Shown here in pieces: positions 27,569 through 36,318 of a DNA stretch of 64,000 nucleotides. A program made the position numbers and the translations under genes. Numbering within the stretch: position 1 is the stretch's first letter; each line of letters begins with the position of its first letter. The stretch is from Salinicola aestuarinus (GTDB taxonomy: Bacteria > Pseudomonadota > Gammaproteobacteria > Pseudomonadales > Halomonadaceae). Under the pieces are notes generated by a model. That model had not been told where the DNA came from. It made no database searches and was given only the letters and a program-made list of their open reading frames with translations. The stretch spans positions 1-64,000 of the forward strand of contig NZ_PZJP01000007.1 of assembly GCF_003206645.1 (NCBI RefSeq). Direction: 5' to 3'.

Positions 27569-28488
27569 GTGGCGCTACCCGGGGGCAGAGCGACGAGATC
27601 GCGGTGACCGACGCTGAGCCTGACCTGGCCAAGACGGATCCGTTCCAGCCGCGCTGCGTGCCAGCGCTCGATACGCGCCCCCGACTCGGGTGCCTGCTGA
27701 TGCAGGGCGTGACGCCAGCCTTCCATCAGGGCCTCGACCAAGGGCAATGAATCGACGTCGAGTCGCCACGGCGAGGCGGCGTCGACGACCCGATAGCCGC
27801 GGCGTTCGAAGGTGTCGCGCATCTTTCTCGGCGCGTCGGTTCCCAGCGCCGCGCCTGCCCCCTTGTCGCGACGCTGATGCGCTTCGTAGAGCGCGAAGAT
27901 AAAGCGATCTTCCTCGTCGTCGACGCTGTCGCCCAGCGGGTCGTGAAAGTGAATGCCACCATCGACGCTGAGCGCGAAGAGGACCGCGCAGCCTGCATCG
28001 ACACAGGCCCCGGCGAGCGAATCGATCTCGCCGGCGGTGAGCAGGTCGAACAGCGCCGAGGCGGAGACAAGATCCACGCCCTCGAAACCCCGCGCGATAC
28101 TCTCTGCCAGCGTTGCCTGGCAGGTGTCGACTTGTACGGGGTCGCCGTCAGCGCTGACGAGAGACGTGCAGCGTTCGCGCGCTCGCTCGAGCAGCGCGGC
28201 GTCGTGGTCGATCAGTCGCCACTGCTGGGCACCGGGGAGCCTCGGGGCGAGATAGCGTAGATTCGAGCCGCTGCCGCAGCCCAGATCGACCAGCGTCACG
28301 GCGCGTGGCGCTTGCGCCGGCCCGCCCGAGTCACTCGAGTCGCTCCGGCGGGTCAACCAGCCGGCGGCAACCCGCGTGGGTTCGGGGTGACGGGCGCGGT
28401 GATCCGCCGCCTCGCGAAGGCGTAGCCAGTCGTCGCTGAAGTGCGTGTCGGTGTCGCTATCGCAGCGCTTGTCGGCGTCGTCATTCAT
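27565..28488 (-). CDS. Class I SAM-dependent methyltransferase
   Basis: 307 residues from ATG 28486-28488, which overlaps the glycosyltransferase stop by one base (TGATG). The Rossmann SAM-binding motif I is LVDLGCGSGSN, followed by WRLIDHDAALL (motif II acidic residue) and GVDLVSASALFDLL (motif IV). The target could be the pterin/pyrimidine, the sugar or the lipid; the sequence does not tell. It is coupled on both sides, so it belongs to the same pathway as the glycosyltransferase and flippase-like protein. Confidence 0.87.
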   Translation of the reverse strand: MNDDADKRCDSDTDTHFSDDWLRLREAADHRARHPEPTRVAAGWLTRRSDSSDSGGPAQAPRAVTLVDLGCGSGSNLRYLAPRLPGAQQWRLIDHDAALLERARERCTSLVSADGDPVQVDTCQATLAESIARGFEGVDLVSASALFDLLTAGEIDSLAGACVDAGCAVLFALSVDGGIHFHDPLGDSVDDEEDRFIFALYEAHQRRDKGAGAALGTDAPRKMRDTFERRGYRVVDAASPWRLDVDSLPLVEALMEGWRHALHQQAPESGARIERWHAARLERIRLGQVRLSVGHRDLVALPPGSAT

Positions 28489-29570
28489 CAAAGGGGGGAG
28501 CCTCCGGCGTTGGCGGTGCGGACGTCGAGCGGTCGTTCGAGCGCGACATTGAAGGCCTTCGCTGCCGACGGCCAGTCGTTGAGCGACTCGCGAACGTCTT
28601 TCGCTCCCTGGCAAAAACCCCGGTAGCTTTCGGCGTCTTCCAGCATGCGTTTCAGGGCGTCTCTGAGTGCCGGTACATCCCCCGGCGGCACCTTGAGTCC
28701 CGCCGACGCCGGCAGGGTGTGCGCCAGCGCGCCGCCGGTGGTAGTGACGACCGGGAGACCGTGGGCGAGCGCCTCGGTAATCACCATGCCATAGCCTTCG
28801 TAATGCGATGGCAGCACGAAGAGATCGGCGTCGTGGTAATAGGCGCTGAGCGCATCGCTCGGGACCGGGCCGAGCAGGCGTATTCGTGTTTCAAGTCCGT
28901 GGTGGGCGATGCGCTGGGTGACATCGGCCACGAACGCATCGGCGCGATCCAGTCCGCCGATTAGATCGCACTGCCACGGCAGCTCGGCGAGTTCGGCCAG
29001 CGCGTCGACGAGCAGGTCCTGCCCCTTGCGCGGTGTGAGCGTGGCAACACACAGCAGACGCGCGGGGCCCTCTCTGCGGGTGCCACTCAGCTCGCCGCGA
29101 TCCACGCCCGGTTCGATGACGAACAGCTTGTCGGTGGGGACCTCGAAATCGGCAAGACGACGGGCCGTGTAGACGCTGGTGACGATAACCCGCTCGACGG
29201 CGGCCAGGGCGCGAGTTTCGCTGATGCGAAAGCGCTGCTGCTCGGCCGCGTCAAGGCCGGTCTCGTCGGCCAGCGGATGATGAATCAGCGCGGTGACCGC
29301 CAGCCGCGAGGCGTGGCGCTCGACGATCGCCGGCAGCCCACTCATTGCGAGGCCGTCGATCACCACGCGGGCGCCATCGGGCAGGGCGGTCAGCGCACTG
29401 TCGAGCGCGTGTGAGGCGACGGCATCGGGCTCGGGAAACCGGCCGTCGAGACCCACGACTTCGACCTGCCAGCCCTCGCTGCGGAGCCCCTCGGCGATGC
29501 GGGCATCGTAGCGGTAGCCGCCGGTGAGCTGTTCCGGGTCGCCGGCGACGATCAGCGTCAGTGCCTTCAT
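28488..29570 (-). CDS. Glycosyltransferase family 4 protein
   Basis: 360 residues from ATG 29568-29570 (ATGA overlap with the PTPS-like gene). The GT-B C-terminal domain has [20 protein letters not shown] and the E-x7-E signature EGYGMVITE in SHYEGYG. The N-terminal acceptor domain begins with [17 protein letters not shown]. It should transfer a nucleotide-activated sugar with retention. Glycosylated pterins exist in other bacteria, made by enzymes of this fold, so a pterin or lipid acceptor is possible but unproved. Confidence 0.9.
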   Translation of the reverse strand: MKALTLIVAGDPEQLTGGYRYDARIAEGLRSEGWQVEVVGLDGRFPEPDAVASHALDSALTALPDGARVVIDGLAMSGLPAIVERHASRLAVTALIHHPLADETGLDAAEQQRFRISETRALAAVERVIVTSVYTARRLADFEVPTDKLFVIEPGVDRGELSGTRREGPARLLCVATLTPRKGQDLLVDALAELAELPWQCDLIGGLDRADAFVADVTQRIAHHGLETRIRLLGPVPSDALSAYYHDADLFVLPSHYEGYGMVITEALAHGLPVVTTTGGALAHTLPASAGLKVPPGDVPALRDALKRMLEDAESYRGFCQGAKDVRESLNDWPSAAKAFNVALERPLDVRTANAGGSPL

Positions 29571-29965
29571 AGCGCCCCTTCGTAGCTTGCCCAAGCGATG
29601 TGCGACTCGTGAAGGGTCACGGTCATGGCGGTGAGGTGTCGCCCGCCCTCGCCGAGCTGACCTTCGCGGATGGCGTGAGAGAGCCGGTCGAAGACCACCT
29701 TGGCCATGAACTCGGTGGTGGTGTTGCGCCCTCGGAATTCGACCGCCTCGTCGAGATTGGTCAGCGTGAATTCGGCGAGTACCGTCTTGAGCGTGTCGCT
29801 GGCCAGACCGATGTCCACCACCAGGTCGTCCTGATCGAGCTCGGGACGTTTGAAGGTCACGTCCACCACGTAGGTCGCGCCATGAAGCTTCTGCGCCGGG
29901 CCGAAGGTTTCGCTGTTGAAACTGTGGGCGATCATCATGTGATCGCGGACGGTGAGGCTGAACAT
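29567..29965 (-). CDS. 6-pyruvoyl-tetrahydropterin synthase-like protein lacking catalytic residues
   Basis: 132 residues, start ATG 29963-29965. The T-fold of PTPS/QueD is recognisable: IAHSF for the first zinc His, LHGATY for the usual [28 protein letters not shown] and [11 protein letters not shown] with the substrate-binding Glu. Several key residues are changed: the third zinc His of HGH is Ala, the catalytic Cys before HG is missing (PAQKLHG), and the LDH catalytic His is replaced (FTLTNLDE). It is therefore unlikely to be an ordinary PTPS or QueD. It may bind a pterin or catalyse a different step. It is translationally coupled to the glycosyltransferase. Confidence 0.85.
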   Translation of the reverse strand: MFSLTVRDHMMIAHSFNSETFGPAQKLHGATYVVDVTFKRPELDQDDLVVDIGLASDTLKTVLAEFTLTNLDEAVEFRGRNTTTEFMAKVVFDRLSHAIREGQLGEGGRHLTAMTVTLHESHIAWASYEGAL

Positions 29966-30161
29966 TCCCTGTCTCCTTGCGGTTGTCTTCTACAACGGTG
30001 GTGGCTCGCACACCGCGTCTCTTCGAGGGTAGCCAATCGGGCCACTCGCGGCATCGTGAGCACGCGTTCACCGAGGCGGCGCTCTGTTGCGCTCATGGGA
30101 GATGAATAACGGTTCCTCGACGGTCCCCCAGAGCAGACGCGATTCAACAAGTTACGCGCAG

Positions 30162-31133
30162 TCAGCCATAGCGGATGCGTTCGCACAGCGTGGCATCGTC
30201 TTTGCCGGTGAGTCGTTCGAACGTGGCCGGCAGATCGCGGAAGTGGCTCTCGCCGCTGATCAGAACGTCGAGCGCGTCATCGGCGAGCAGCGACAGTGCC
30301 AGCGTCAGGCGGCGCTGGTAGTCCCAGCGCGGGCGGTGGCCAGGTGAGACGCTGCCGACCTGGCTCGAGCGAAGGGTCAGTCGCTTGGCGTGGAAGGCTT
30401 CGCCCAGCGGCACCGACACCTCGTGGTTGCCGTACCAGCTTAGCTCCAGCACGGTCGCCTCGAAGCCGGCAATGCGCAGCGCCGTGGCGAGCCCGGCGTC
30501 GCTGGCGCTGGCATGGATCACCAGATCCTGTTCGCCCTCGGCGGTTTCCGGGGGGTGGAAGTCGACGCCGAGCGCGTCACCCAGTGTGCGCTTGCGTGAA
30601 TCGACGTCGATCAGCTGGACCCGGGTGCCGGGAATACGCGCGCAGAGCCAGGCAGCGAGCGAGCCGACCACGCCGGCGCCAACCACGCTGATGCGGTCGC
30701 CGACGCTCGGGGCGGCGTCCCACAGCGCGTTGAGGGCCGTCTCCATATTGGCACCGAGTATCGCGCGGTGCGGCGGCACCTCGGTCGGCAGCGGGATCAC
30801 TGCCTCGGCGGGCACGCAGTAGTGGGTCTGGTGCGGATAGAGGCAGTAGACGTAGCGGCCATGCCAGTCGTGAGCCCCCTGTTCGACGACGCCCACATTG
30901 GAGTAGCCGTACTTGACCGGCCCGGGGAACTCGCCGCTCTGGAACGGGGCGCGCATGCGCTGATATTCGCTCGGTGGCACGCCGCCGTTGAAGACCAGCG
31001 ACTCACTGCCCCGGCTGATCGCCGTATAGCAGGTGCGGATCATCAGTTCGCCGGTGCAGTCCAGCTCAGCCTGGCGGATTTCGCCGCGACCGTCGCCAAG
31101 GGACCAGAAGGCGTGGGCGTAGGGCGTCGTCAT
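30162..31133 (-). CDS. Zinc-type alcohol dehydrogenase-like oxidoreductase
   Basis: 323 residues from ATG 31131-31133 with AAGGAG upstream; a longer frame to 31259 has no support. The Rossmann motif is ISVVGAGVVGSLAAWLCAR, followed by the acidic VQLIDVDSRKR. The N-terminal half has YTAISRGSESLVFNGG, like the BchC/threonine-dehydrogenase branch, but the catalytic-zinc Cys and His ligands and the structural-zinc four-Cys loop are not visible, so zinc dependence is doubtful. It probably oxidises or reduces an alcohol of the cluster's product. A 196-nt gap separates it from the PTPS-like gene. Confidence 0.82.
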   Translation of the reverse strand: MTTPYAHAFWSLGDGRGEIRQAELDCTGELMIRTCYTAISRGSESLVFNGGVPPSEYQRMRAPFQSGEFPGPVKYGYSNVGVVEQGAHDWHGRYVYCLYPHQTHYCVPAEAVIPLPTEVPPHRAILGANMETALNALWDAAPSVGDRISVVGAGVVGSLAAWLCARIPGTRVQLIDVDSRKRTLGDALGVDFHPPETAEGEQDLVIHASASDAGLATALRIAGFEATVLELSWYGNHEVSVPLGEAFHAKRLTLRSSQVGSVSPGHRPRWDYQRRLTLALSLLADDALDVLISGESHFRDLPATFERLTGKDDATLCERIRYG

Positions 31134-31459
31134 GATGTCTCCTTGTGGAAATCGAAGGCATCGGCGCTGAGTGACGAGGCGAATGACGTCAGTGGCGGCC
31201 GGGTTCCCGTTCGAGTATGGCAGAGTCTGACGAGAGGGCAGAGGACGGTCGCCATTCACGCGCTCGAGCGTGCGTAAAGTTCGCTAACCGACGGTTACGC
31301 GTCCAGACTGAGAATCAAGGTGTATCCGTATGAGGGAAAACAGGATACGCCGCCCCTGGGCCGATGGGCTGACGGCCTGGCTTGGCGGGTTAGAAGCAGA
31401 GGAGGCGGCGCCGCTACCGGGTAAGGCCGGACGGCGCGCCAGCAGACAGGAGAGTCGGC
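31134..31459. promoter_or_regulatory. Divergent promoter region with a TAACCG palindrome
   Basis: This 326-nt stretch separates two divergent cluster genes. It contains a 6-1-6 inverted repeat TAACCG-A-CGGTTA at 31285-31297 that could be an operator. An open frame beginning at 31330 (+) is out of frame with the phosphatidyltransferase and was not called. Confidence 0.4.
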
Positions 31460-32344
31460 ATGCGCGCTTCATCGACACGTTTTCGTTACAGGCGGGCGGA
31501 TCGCCAGCGGGTGATGTCTCCGCTCGATCCTGCCGGTGGTCGGCCGGATGTCATCGGCGAGAACCCCGTGGCTGGCGAGGGACGCGGTGTTCACCGCCAC
31601 CCCCGAGTGATCGCCAACGGCCATTCTCACCGGCGCCGGGGATGGCTCGACCTGGTAGCGGGGCTGGCGCTGGTGGCGATAATGGTGGAGTGGGTTCATT
31701 GGGCGTTCTCGGCCCCGGAGGGCCTGAGATTTACCGCAGGCGGGGTCTACGTGGCAATCGCGACGGGCGTGCTGTGGGCGTGGCCAGCCGCTCGTGAAGG
31801 GCTCGGCTGGGCCAACCGGGTAACGTTACTCAGGGCCACTTTCATTGCGATCGTGGCGGGGCTGGTCGCCTACCCCGATTTCGTGCAGCGTCACGCAGAA
31901 GGCGTCGCGGCACTGGCGCTGCTCTCCTTGCTGCTCGACGGCATCGACGGCTGGGTTGCGCGTCGCACGGGATCGGCGACCGCGTTCGGCGCGCGCTTCG
32001 ATATGGAGCTCGATGCGTTCTTCATTGTTGTGCTCTGCGCTGCGCTGGTGGCGCTGGACAAAGTGGGGTCCTGGGTGCTGCTCCTCGGGTTGGCTCGCTA
32101 CCTCTTCGTGCTGGCGGGCATGTACTGGCCATGGCTGCATCGGGCGCTACCGGCGAGTGTCTTTCGCAAGACGGTCTGCGTCTGGCAGGTATCGACACTG
32201 CTGGTCTGCCTGCTGCCGTTCGTGAATTCCGTCTGGGCGAGTGCGTTTTGTCTGGTCGCCGCCATGCTTCTGGCGCTATCGTTCGGTCGCGACGTGGTAT
32301 GGCTGCGCAGGCATCGCTTGGCGGTGACGTCGAACGATCTTTGA
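31460..32344 (+). CDS. CDP-alcohol phosphatidyltransferase family protein
   Basis: 294 residues from ATG 31460 with AGGAGAG upstream. The diagnostic motif DG-x2-AR-x8-G-x3-D-x3-D is complete, from DGWVARR to DMELD (about residues 165-190), so the enzyme should condense a CDP-alcohol with a second alcohol. About 6-7 membrane helices are seen after a basic 60-residue N-terminus. It lacks PgsA- or PssA-specific traits. Its place opposite the dehydrogenase suggests it joins the cluster's polar head group to a lipid. Confidence 0.87.
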   Translation: MRASSTRFRYRRADRQRVMSPLDPAGGRPDVIGENPVAGEGRGVHRHPRVIANGHSHRRRGWLDLVAGLALVAIMVEWVHWAFSAPEGLRFTAGGVYVAIATGVLWAWPAAREGLGWANRVTLLRATFIAIVAGLVAYPDFVQRHAEGVAALALLSLLLDGIDGWVARRTGSATAFGARFDMELDAFFIVVLCAALVALDKVGSWVLLLGLARYLFVLAGMYWPWLHRALPASVFRKTVCVWQVSTLLVCLLPFVNSVWASAFCLVAAMLLALSFGRDVVWLRRHRLAVTSNDL

Positions 32345-32392
32345 CTCGGGCCGACCGACGGTGCCGGGTGAATCACATCACGAGGAGGTTGC

Positions 32393-33415
32393 ATGGCGCG
32401 GGAGGCTTTCACGATTGCCGGGGCGCAAATCGAACCCGGCACCCGACGGCAGATCAATGTGCCCGTCGCCAAGCTCTACACCCACACCCCGCTGCATATC
32501 CCCGTCGAGATTGTTCATGGTCGCCAGGCCGGCCCGACGCTGCTGGTCTGCGGCGCGATTCATGGAGACGAGCTCAACGGTGTGGAGATCGTGCGGCGGC
32601 TGCTTCGCTCTCGCGGTATCGCGCGGTTACGCGGCACGCTCATTGCGGTGCCGGTGGTCAACATCTTCGGTTTTCTCCAGCAGTCGCGCTATCTGCCCGA
32701 CCGGCGCGACCTCAATCGCAGCTTTCCCGGCAGTGCCAACGGCTCGCTGGGCTCGCGTATTGCGGCCCTGCTGCGTGAGGAGATGGTTGACCGTGCCACC
32801 CACATTATCGATCTGCACACCGGCGCGATTCACCGCACCAACCTGCCGCAGATCCGCGCTCAGCTTCAGGAGAACGATGAGACGCGGGCGATGGCGGAGG
32901 CGTTTGGGGCGCCGGTCATCCTCAATGCGGAGCTTCGCGAGGGGAGTCTGCGCGCCTATGCTCAGAGTCGGGGCGCGCCGGTGCTGACCTACGAGGCGGG
33001 CGAGGCGCTGCGCTTCGATGAGTGGGCGATCGCGCCGGGCGTGCGCGGCATTCGTCGCGTGATGCGCCTCATCGGGATGTTGCCTTCCGACGGTCGACGC
33101 CGCGCGCCGCCGGCGGCGGAAATCGCCAACGGCTCGAGCTGGGCGCGGGCGCCCATCGACGGCATCTTGCGTCCTCGAGTCGCCCTGGGCGCACGAGTGG
33201 CGGCGGGAGAAGTGCTGGGGGTGGTGGCCGATCCCTTCGGCGACGACGAGGCGGAGCTGCTGGCCAACGCCGACGGTATCGTTATCGGTATGAGCAACCT
33301 GCCGCTCGCCAATGAAGGCGAAGCGCTATTTCATGTGGCGCGCTTCGACGAAATCGATGATATCGAGAGCGCGGTCGAGGACTTTCAGTCGCGCTACGAC
33401 ACGCCCTCCGCCTAG
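32393..33415 (+). CDS. Succinylglutamate desuccinylase/aspartoacylase family protein
   Basis: 340 residues from ATG 32393, GAGGAGG upstream. An M14-type zinc amidohydrolase: HGDELNGVEIV carries the first two zinc ligands and IDLHTGAIHR the third. Loose C-terminal beta domain (IDGILRPRVALGARVAAGEVLG) is like that of the AstE/AspA-related DUF2817-type proteins. It likely removes an acyl group from an amino acid or related amide. It is 48 nt after the phosphatidyltransferase on the same strand, so it may be co-transcribed. It overlaps dusA by 4 nt in a convergent arrangement. Confidence 0.87.
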   Translation: MAREAFTIAGAQIEPGTRRQINVPVAKLYTHTPLHIPVEIVHGRQAGPTLLVCGAIHGDELNGVEIVRRLLRSRGIARLRGTLIAVPVVNIFGFLQQSRYLPDRRDLNRSFPGSANGSLGSRIAALLREEMVDRATHIIDLHTGAIHRTNLPQIRAQLQENDETRAMAEAFGAPVILNAELREGSLRAYAQSRGAPVLTYEAGEALRFDEWAIAPGVRGIRRVMRLIGMLPSDGRRRAPPAAEIANGSSWARAPIDGILRPRVALGARVAAGEVLGVVADPFGDDEAELLANADGIVIGMSNLPLANEGEALFHVARFDEIDDIESAVEDFQSRYDTPSA

Positions 33416-34431
33416 GCGGATTGGAGCAGGCGGGCTTCATCTACCCGCGCCACCGCATCGTCGAACACCTCGATGCCCGCCCCTTCGCGATGGGCATTTT
33501 CGGAGAGGTGCCGCCGGAACTGGCGGCCGCCGGCGCAGCCCTGGAAGAGACCGAGGACATGGCGCGTGACGTGATTGAGCTTGGCACCCTCTGCGAGACG
33601 CTCGATCAGGTAGGGCCGGAATGCCCGTGCCGCGTCGTGCCGAGTGGCGGCCGGGTTCGCCTTGCCGTAGACCGCACGGTCTATGTCCGCGAGTAGCCAC
33701 GGGTTCTGATACGCCTCCCGGCCCACCATCACGCTATCCACCTGCTCGAGATGCGCCAGCGTATCTGGCAGCGTCTTGATTCCGCCGTTGATGCCGATGT
33801 GCAACTCGGGATGCTGGGCCTTGAGTCGATAGACGCGCTCATAGTTCAGCGGGGGCACGTCGCGATTCTCCTTGGGCGAGAGCCCCTGCAACCACGCCTT
33901 GCGCGCGTGCACGATGAACGTGTCACAGCCCGCCGCCGCCACTTGCGCGATGAAGCGCTCGAGATCGGCGTCCTCGTCCTGGTCGTCGATGCCGATACGG
34001 CATTTCACCGTCACCGGAATCGACACTGCCGAACGCATCGCCGCCACCGCTGCGGCCACTTTGTCGGGATAGGCCATCAGGCAGGCGCCAATGAGATTGT
34101 TCTGCACGCGATCGCTTGGGCAACCGACGTTGAGATTAACCTCATCGTAACCCCATGACTCGGCGATGGCGGCGCATTCGGCCAGCTCTGCAGCGTCGCT
34201 ACCGCCAAGCTGCAGCGCCAGCGGCTGTTCCACTTCGCTGTAGCCTAAAAACCGCTCACGCGGCGAGCCGTGCAGAATCGCCCCCGTCGTCACCATCTCG
34301 GTATAGAGCAACGTCTCGCGGGTGAGGCAGCGAGCGAACGCGCGGTAATCGCGTGTCGTCCACTCCATCATCGGCGCGACAGAGAACCGACGAGCTTGAT
34401 TTGCGGGGCTATTTGTCGATGAATCAGTCAC
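33412..34431 (-). CDS. dusA: tRNA-dihydrouridine(20/20a) synthase DusA
   Basis: 339 residues, start GTG 34429-34431. DusA reduces uridines 20/20a in the tRNA D-loop using FMN and NADPH. Seen motifs: SVAPMMEWTTRDYR at the N-terminus, LALQLGGSD, the catalytic Cys in LNVGCPSDRVQN, and INGGIKT for phosphate binding. The first about 17 residues are unlike the rest and probably come from the prophage attachment sequence, since the adjoining element begins here. Clear ribosome-binding sequence is not seen before GTG, so expression may depend on the prophage junction. Confidence 0.93.
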   Translation of the reverse strand: MTDSSTNSPANQARRFSVAPMMEWTTRDYRAFARCLTRETLLYTEMVTTGAILHGSPRERFLGYSEVEQPLALQLGGSDAAELAECAAIAESWGYDEVNLNVGCPSDRVQNNLIGACLMAYPDKVAAAVAAMRSAVSIPVTVKCRIGIDDQDEDADLERFIAQVAAAGCDTFIVHARKAWLQGLSPKENRDVPPLNYERVYRLKAQHPELHIGINGGIKTLPDTLAHLEQVDSVMVGREAYQNPWLLADIDRAVYGKANPAATRHDAARAFRPYLIERLAEGAKLNHVTRHVLGLFQGCAGGRQFRRHLSENAHREGAGIEVFDDAVARVDEARLLQSA

Positions 34432-34560
34432 TTATGGCGTCCGTTCGGTCGTCGTCAATCACGTTTGAACCCGTCTGATACCGTACAAAACCGTGGCCGT
34501 TGTACCATGAGTGTACCAATTGGCGAGAATCGACCATTCGCTCAAAACAGGTGGTACACC
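34370..34560. other. Predicted prophage attachment region at the 5' end of dusA
   Basis: The host/prophage junction should lie within the first dusA codons (around the APMMEWT coding sequence, about 34360-34390), the known target of dusA-specific integrases. Just outside are iterated short sites: TGTACCA at 34501-34507 and 34512-34518 and the inverted TGGTACA at 34552-34558, with CCGTACA at 34481-34487. These could be integrase or excisionase binding sites. The exact core cannot be fixed without the right-hand junction. Confidence 0.5.
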
Positions 34561-34561
34561 A

Positions 34562-35596
34562 GTGGCGACATTTCAGAAGCGGGGCACGCGGTGGCGCGCC
34601 ATTGTACGGAAGAAGGGGCACTCGGCACAGAGCAAGACCTTCAGCACTAAGGCGCGCGCGCAGGCATGGGCGAAGGAGATAGAAGGAGAGATCGAGGACA
34701 GGGCTGCCGGCATCGTACCCGGGCTGACCATCAACGATGCGCTGGTACGCCACGAGGCCCATCTTGAGCGAATCTCCTCCCGAGGGCGAAAGACGAAGAC
34801 GGCGGGGAACAACCTTCGCAAGGGTCTCGATACCGAGATGCTGCTGTCATCGCTGCAGTACCAGCACCTGGCTACCTACGCGCATACTCGTCTGACGGTC
34901 GATGGGGTCAAGCCGGCGACGGTGCTGATGGACGTCATGCACCTCTCGGGCGCCATTACCACCTGCGTCGTCGAGGAGGTCGCGCCTGCCACACTTCAGG
35001 CAACTATGGCGAGTTGGCGAACGGGGCTGAAGCGCGCCGGCCTTGTCGGTGCGCCGGAAGATCGGGATCGGCGGCCGACCGAGCAGGAGATCGCCGAGCT
35101 GCTGACCCACACCAAACACAATCTGGCGCTGCGGCGCATTGGCTACCACGCGTTGATCCGGTTCGCGGTGAGTTCGTGCATGCGGCTCGACGAGATCTGC
35201 TCGCTACGGTGGACGGATCTCGACGAAGTGAACGGCACCATCGTCATCAGGCTGCGTAAGCATCCGACGAAAAAGACCGATGAAGTCGTACCGTTGATGG
35301 GGGAGAGTCTGGCCATCATTCGGGCGCAGCCAAGAGAGGGGGAGCGCATCTTCCCGTACAACACCGAGTCGACGTCGAACGGGTTCCGCCGGATCTGCCG
35401 GCATCTGGAAATCGTGGACCTGCACTTCCACGATCTACGTCATGAGGGTATCAGCCGGCTGTTCGAGCAGGGGTATCAGATCCAGGAGGTAGCGCTGGTC
35501 TCGGGGCATCGAGACTGGAAAAGTCTCAAGCGCTACGTGAACCTGCGCCCGGGCGAGCTGGTGACGAAGGACCGAGCGCGAAGCGCGAGCGCCTAG
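34562..35596 (+). CDS. int: Tyrosine recombinase, dusA-type prophage integrase
   Basis: 344 residues from GTG 34562, chosen because ATFQKRGTRWRAIVRKKG is the expected arm-binding N-terminus; GTG 34511 would add 17 unlike residues. The catalytic set is visible: Arg208 in SSCMRLDE, His290 and Arg293 in HDLRHEG, His316 in SGHRDW, and Tyr325 in LKRYVNL; a Lys in the beta-hairpin near 235-240 completes it. It integrates and excises the prophage at dusA. It reads away from dusA and converges with the early operon, overlapping the PrtN-like gene by 4 nt. Confidence 0.93.
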   Translation: MATFQKRGTRWRAIVRKKGHSAQSKTFSTKARAQAWAKEIEGEIEDRAAGIVPGLTINDALVRHEAHLERISSRGRKTKTAGNNLRKGLDTEMLLSSLQYQHLATYAHTRLTVDGVKPATVLMDVMHLSGAITTCVVEEVAPATLQATMASWRTGLKRAGLVGAPEDRDRRPTEQEIAELLTHTKHNLALRRIGYHALIRFAVSSCMRLDEICSLRWTDLDEVNGTIVIRLRKHPTKKTDEVVPLMGESLAIIRAQPREGERIFPYNTESTSNGFRRICRHLEIVDLHFHDLRHEGISRLFEQGYQIQEVALVSGHRDWKSLKRYVNLRPGELVTKDRARSASA

Positions 35597-35811
35597 GCTG
35601 CGCTCCCGCGTTGCGTGTCGATATACCTGGCCGCGTCGGCAACATGCACCATCGGCTGACGCGCGGTCCTTGTGAGCGGTACCGGGAATGTGCCCCCGGC
35701 GATGCGGTTGCGTGCGGTCTGGACGCTGACGCCCATGATGTCTCGGCAGAACACGTCGAGCGGGATCAGCGGCTTCTCGTAGCACGCCAGCAGCATGAAC
35801 TCGGTCTTCAT
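35593..35811 (-). CDS. PrtN-like pyocin activator family protein
   Basis: 72 residues. The sequence KTEFMLLACYEKPLIPLDVFCRDIMGVS followed by a short wHTH-like region and HVADAARYIDTQR matches the small PrtN family, transcription activators of pyocin genes that also occur in prophages. It is the last gene of the minus-strand early block and overlaps its neighbour by 4 nt. It may act as an excisionase-like or late-gene regulator; its position next to the integrase supports the former. Confidence 0.8.
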   Translation of the reverse strand: MKTEFMLLACYEKPLIPLDVFCRDIMGVSVQTARNRIAGGTFPVPLTRTARQPMVHVADAARYIDTQRGSAA

Positions 35812-36071
35812 TGTCTACGCCCCCTCGCTTTCCACCGGTTGAATCGGTTCTGGATCAGGCGGAACGTCGCCGCCGCCTGTGGGTTGGTGTCGAGCTCTGC
35901 TCGGCTCGTGACGTCGCAGGCTCGCCGGATCCACTCGCTCGCGTCCTGATCGCTATGCGTGCCGTCGGGCACGTCGGCATTGAATTTCGCTCGGGCGCGG
36001 CGATCGAGGTAGAGGCGGAACGAGGCGTCTCGGCAGAGGATGCCCGCGGCACGGGCGTGATGCTGGCTCAT
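35808..36071 (-). CDS. Small phage protein of unknown function
   Basis: 87 residues, ATG 36069-36071, overlapping both neighbours by 4 nt (ATGA). It is basic, with RDASFRLYLDRRARAK near the start and SEWIRRACDV in the middle. I do not recognise the family. Similar short proteins near the integrase of Pseudomonas-type phages suggest a DNA-metabolism or host-takeover role, which is a guess. Confidence 0.7.
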   Translation of the reverse strand: MSQHHARAAGILCRDASFRLYLDRRARAKFNADVPDGTHSDQDASEWIRRACDVTSRAELDTNPQAAATFRLIQNRFNRWKARGRRQ

Positions 36072-36307
36072 GCCTCAGCCCGCCGCTGCTGCGCCGCTTC
36101 GAGGATCCGCATGTCGCGACCCTGGTGCGGCTCGTCTGCGACGTCGAGCGTCTGAGCGATCAGCCCGACCATCGCTGCGCGGTCCTGCGCCAGGTCATTA
36201 GCCGCTTCGCCGATCTCGAGCGCATGCTCGAGCGATGTTTTGGCGTCGGCCAACTGCTCCCGCAGCACCGCGACCTCGTCGCACAGTTCCTGGTAGCTCT
36301 TGTTCAT
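36068..36307 (-). CDS. Small coiled-coil phage protein
   Basis: 79 residues, ATG 36305-36307. Predicted mostly helical, with a heptad-like pattern over residues 5-40 (YQELCDEVAVLREQLADAK) suggesting a short coiled coil. No family recognised. It overlaps the downstream gene by 4 nt. Confidence 0.7.
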   Translation of the reverse strand: MNKSYQELCDEVAVLREQLADAKTSLEHALEIGEAANDLAQDRAAMVGLIAQTLDVADEPHQGRDMRILEAAQQRRAEA

Positions 36308-36318
36308 CTTCCCGGCCC

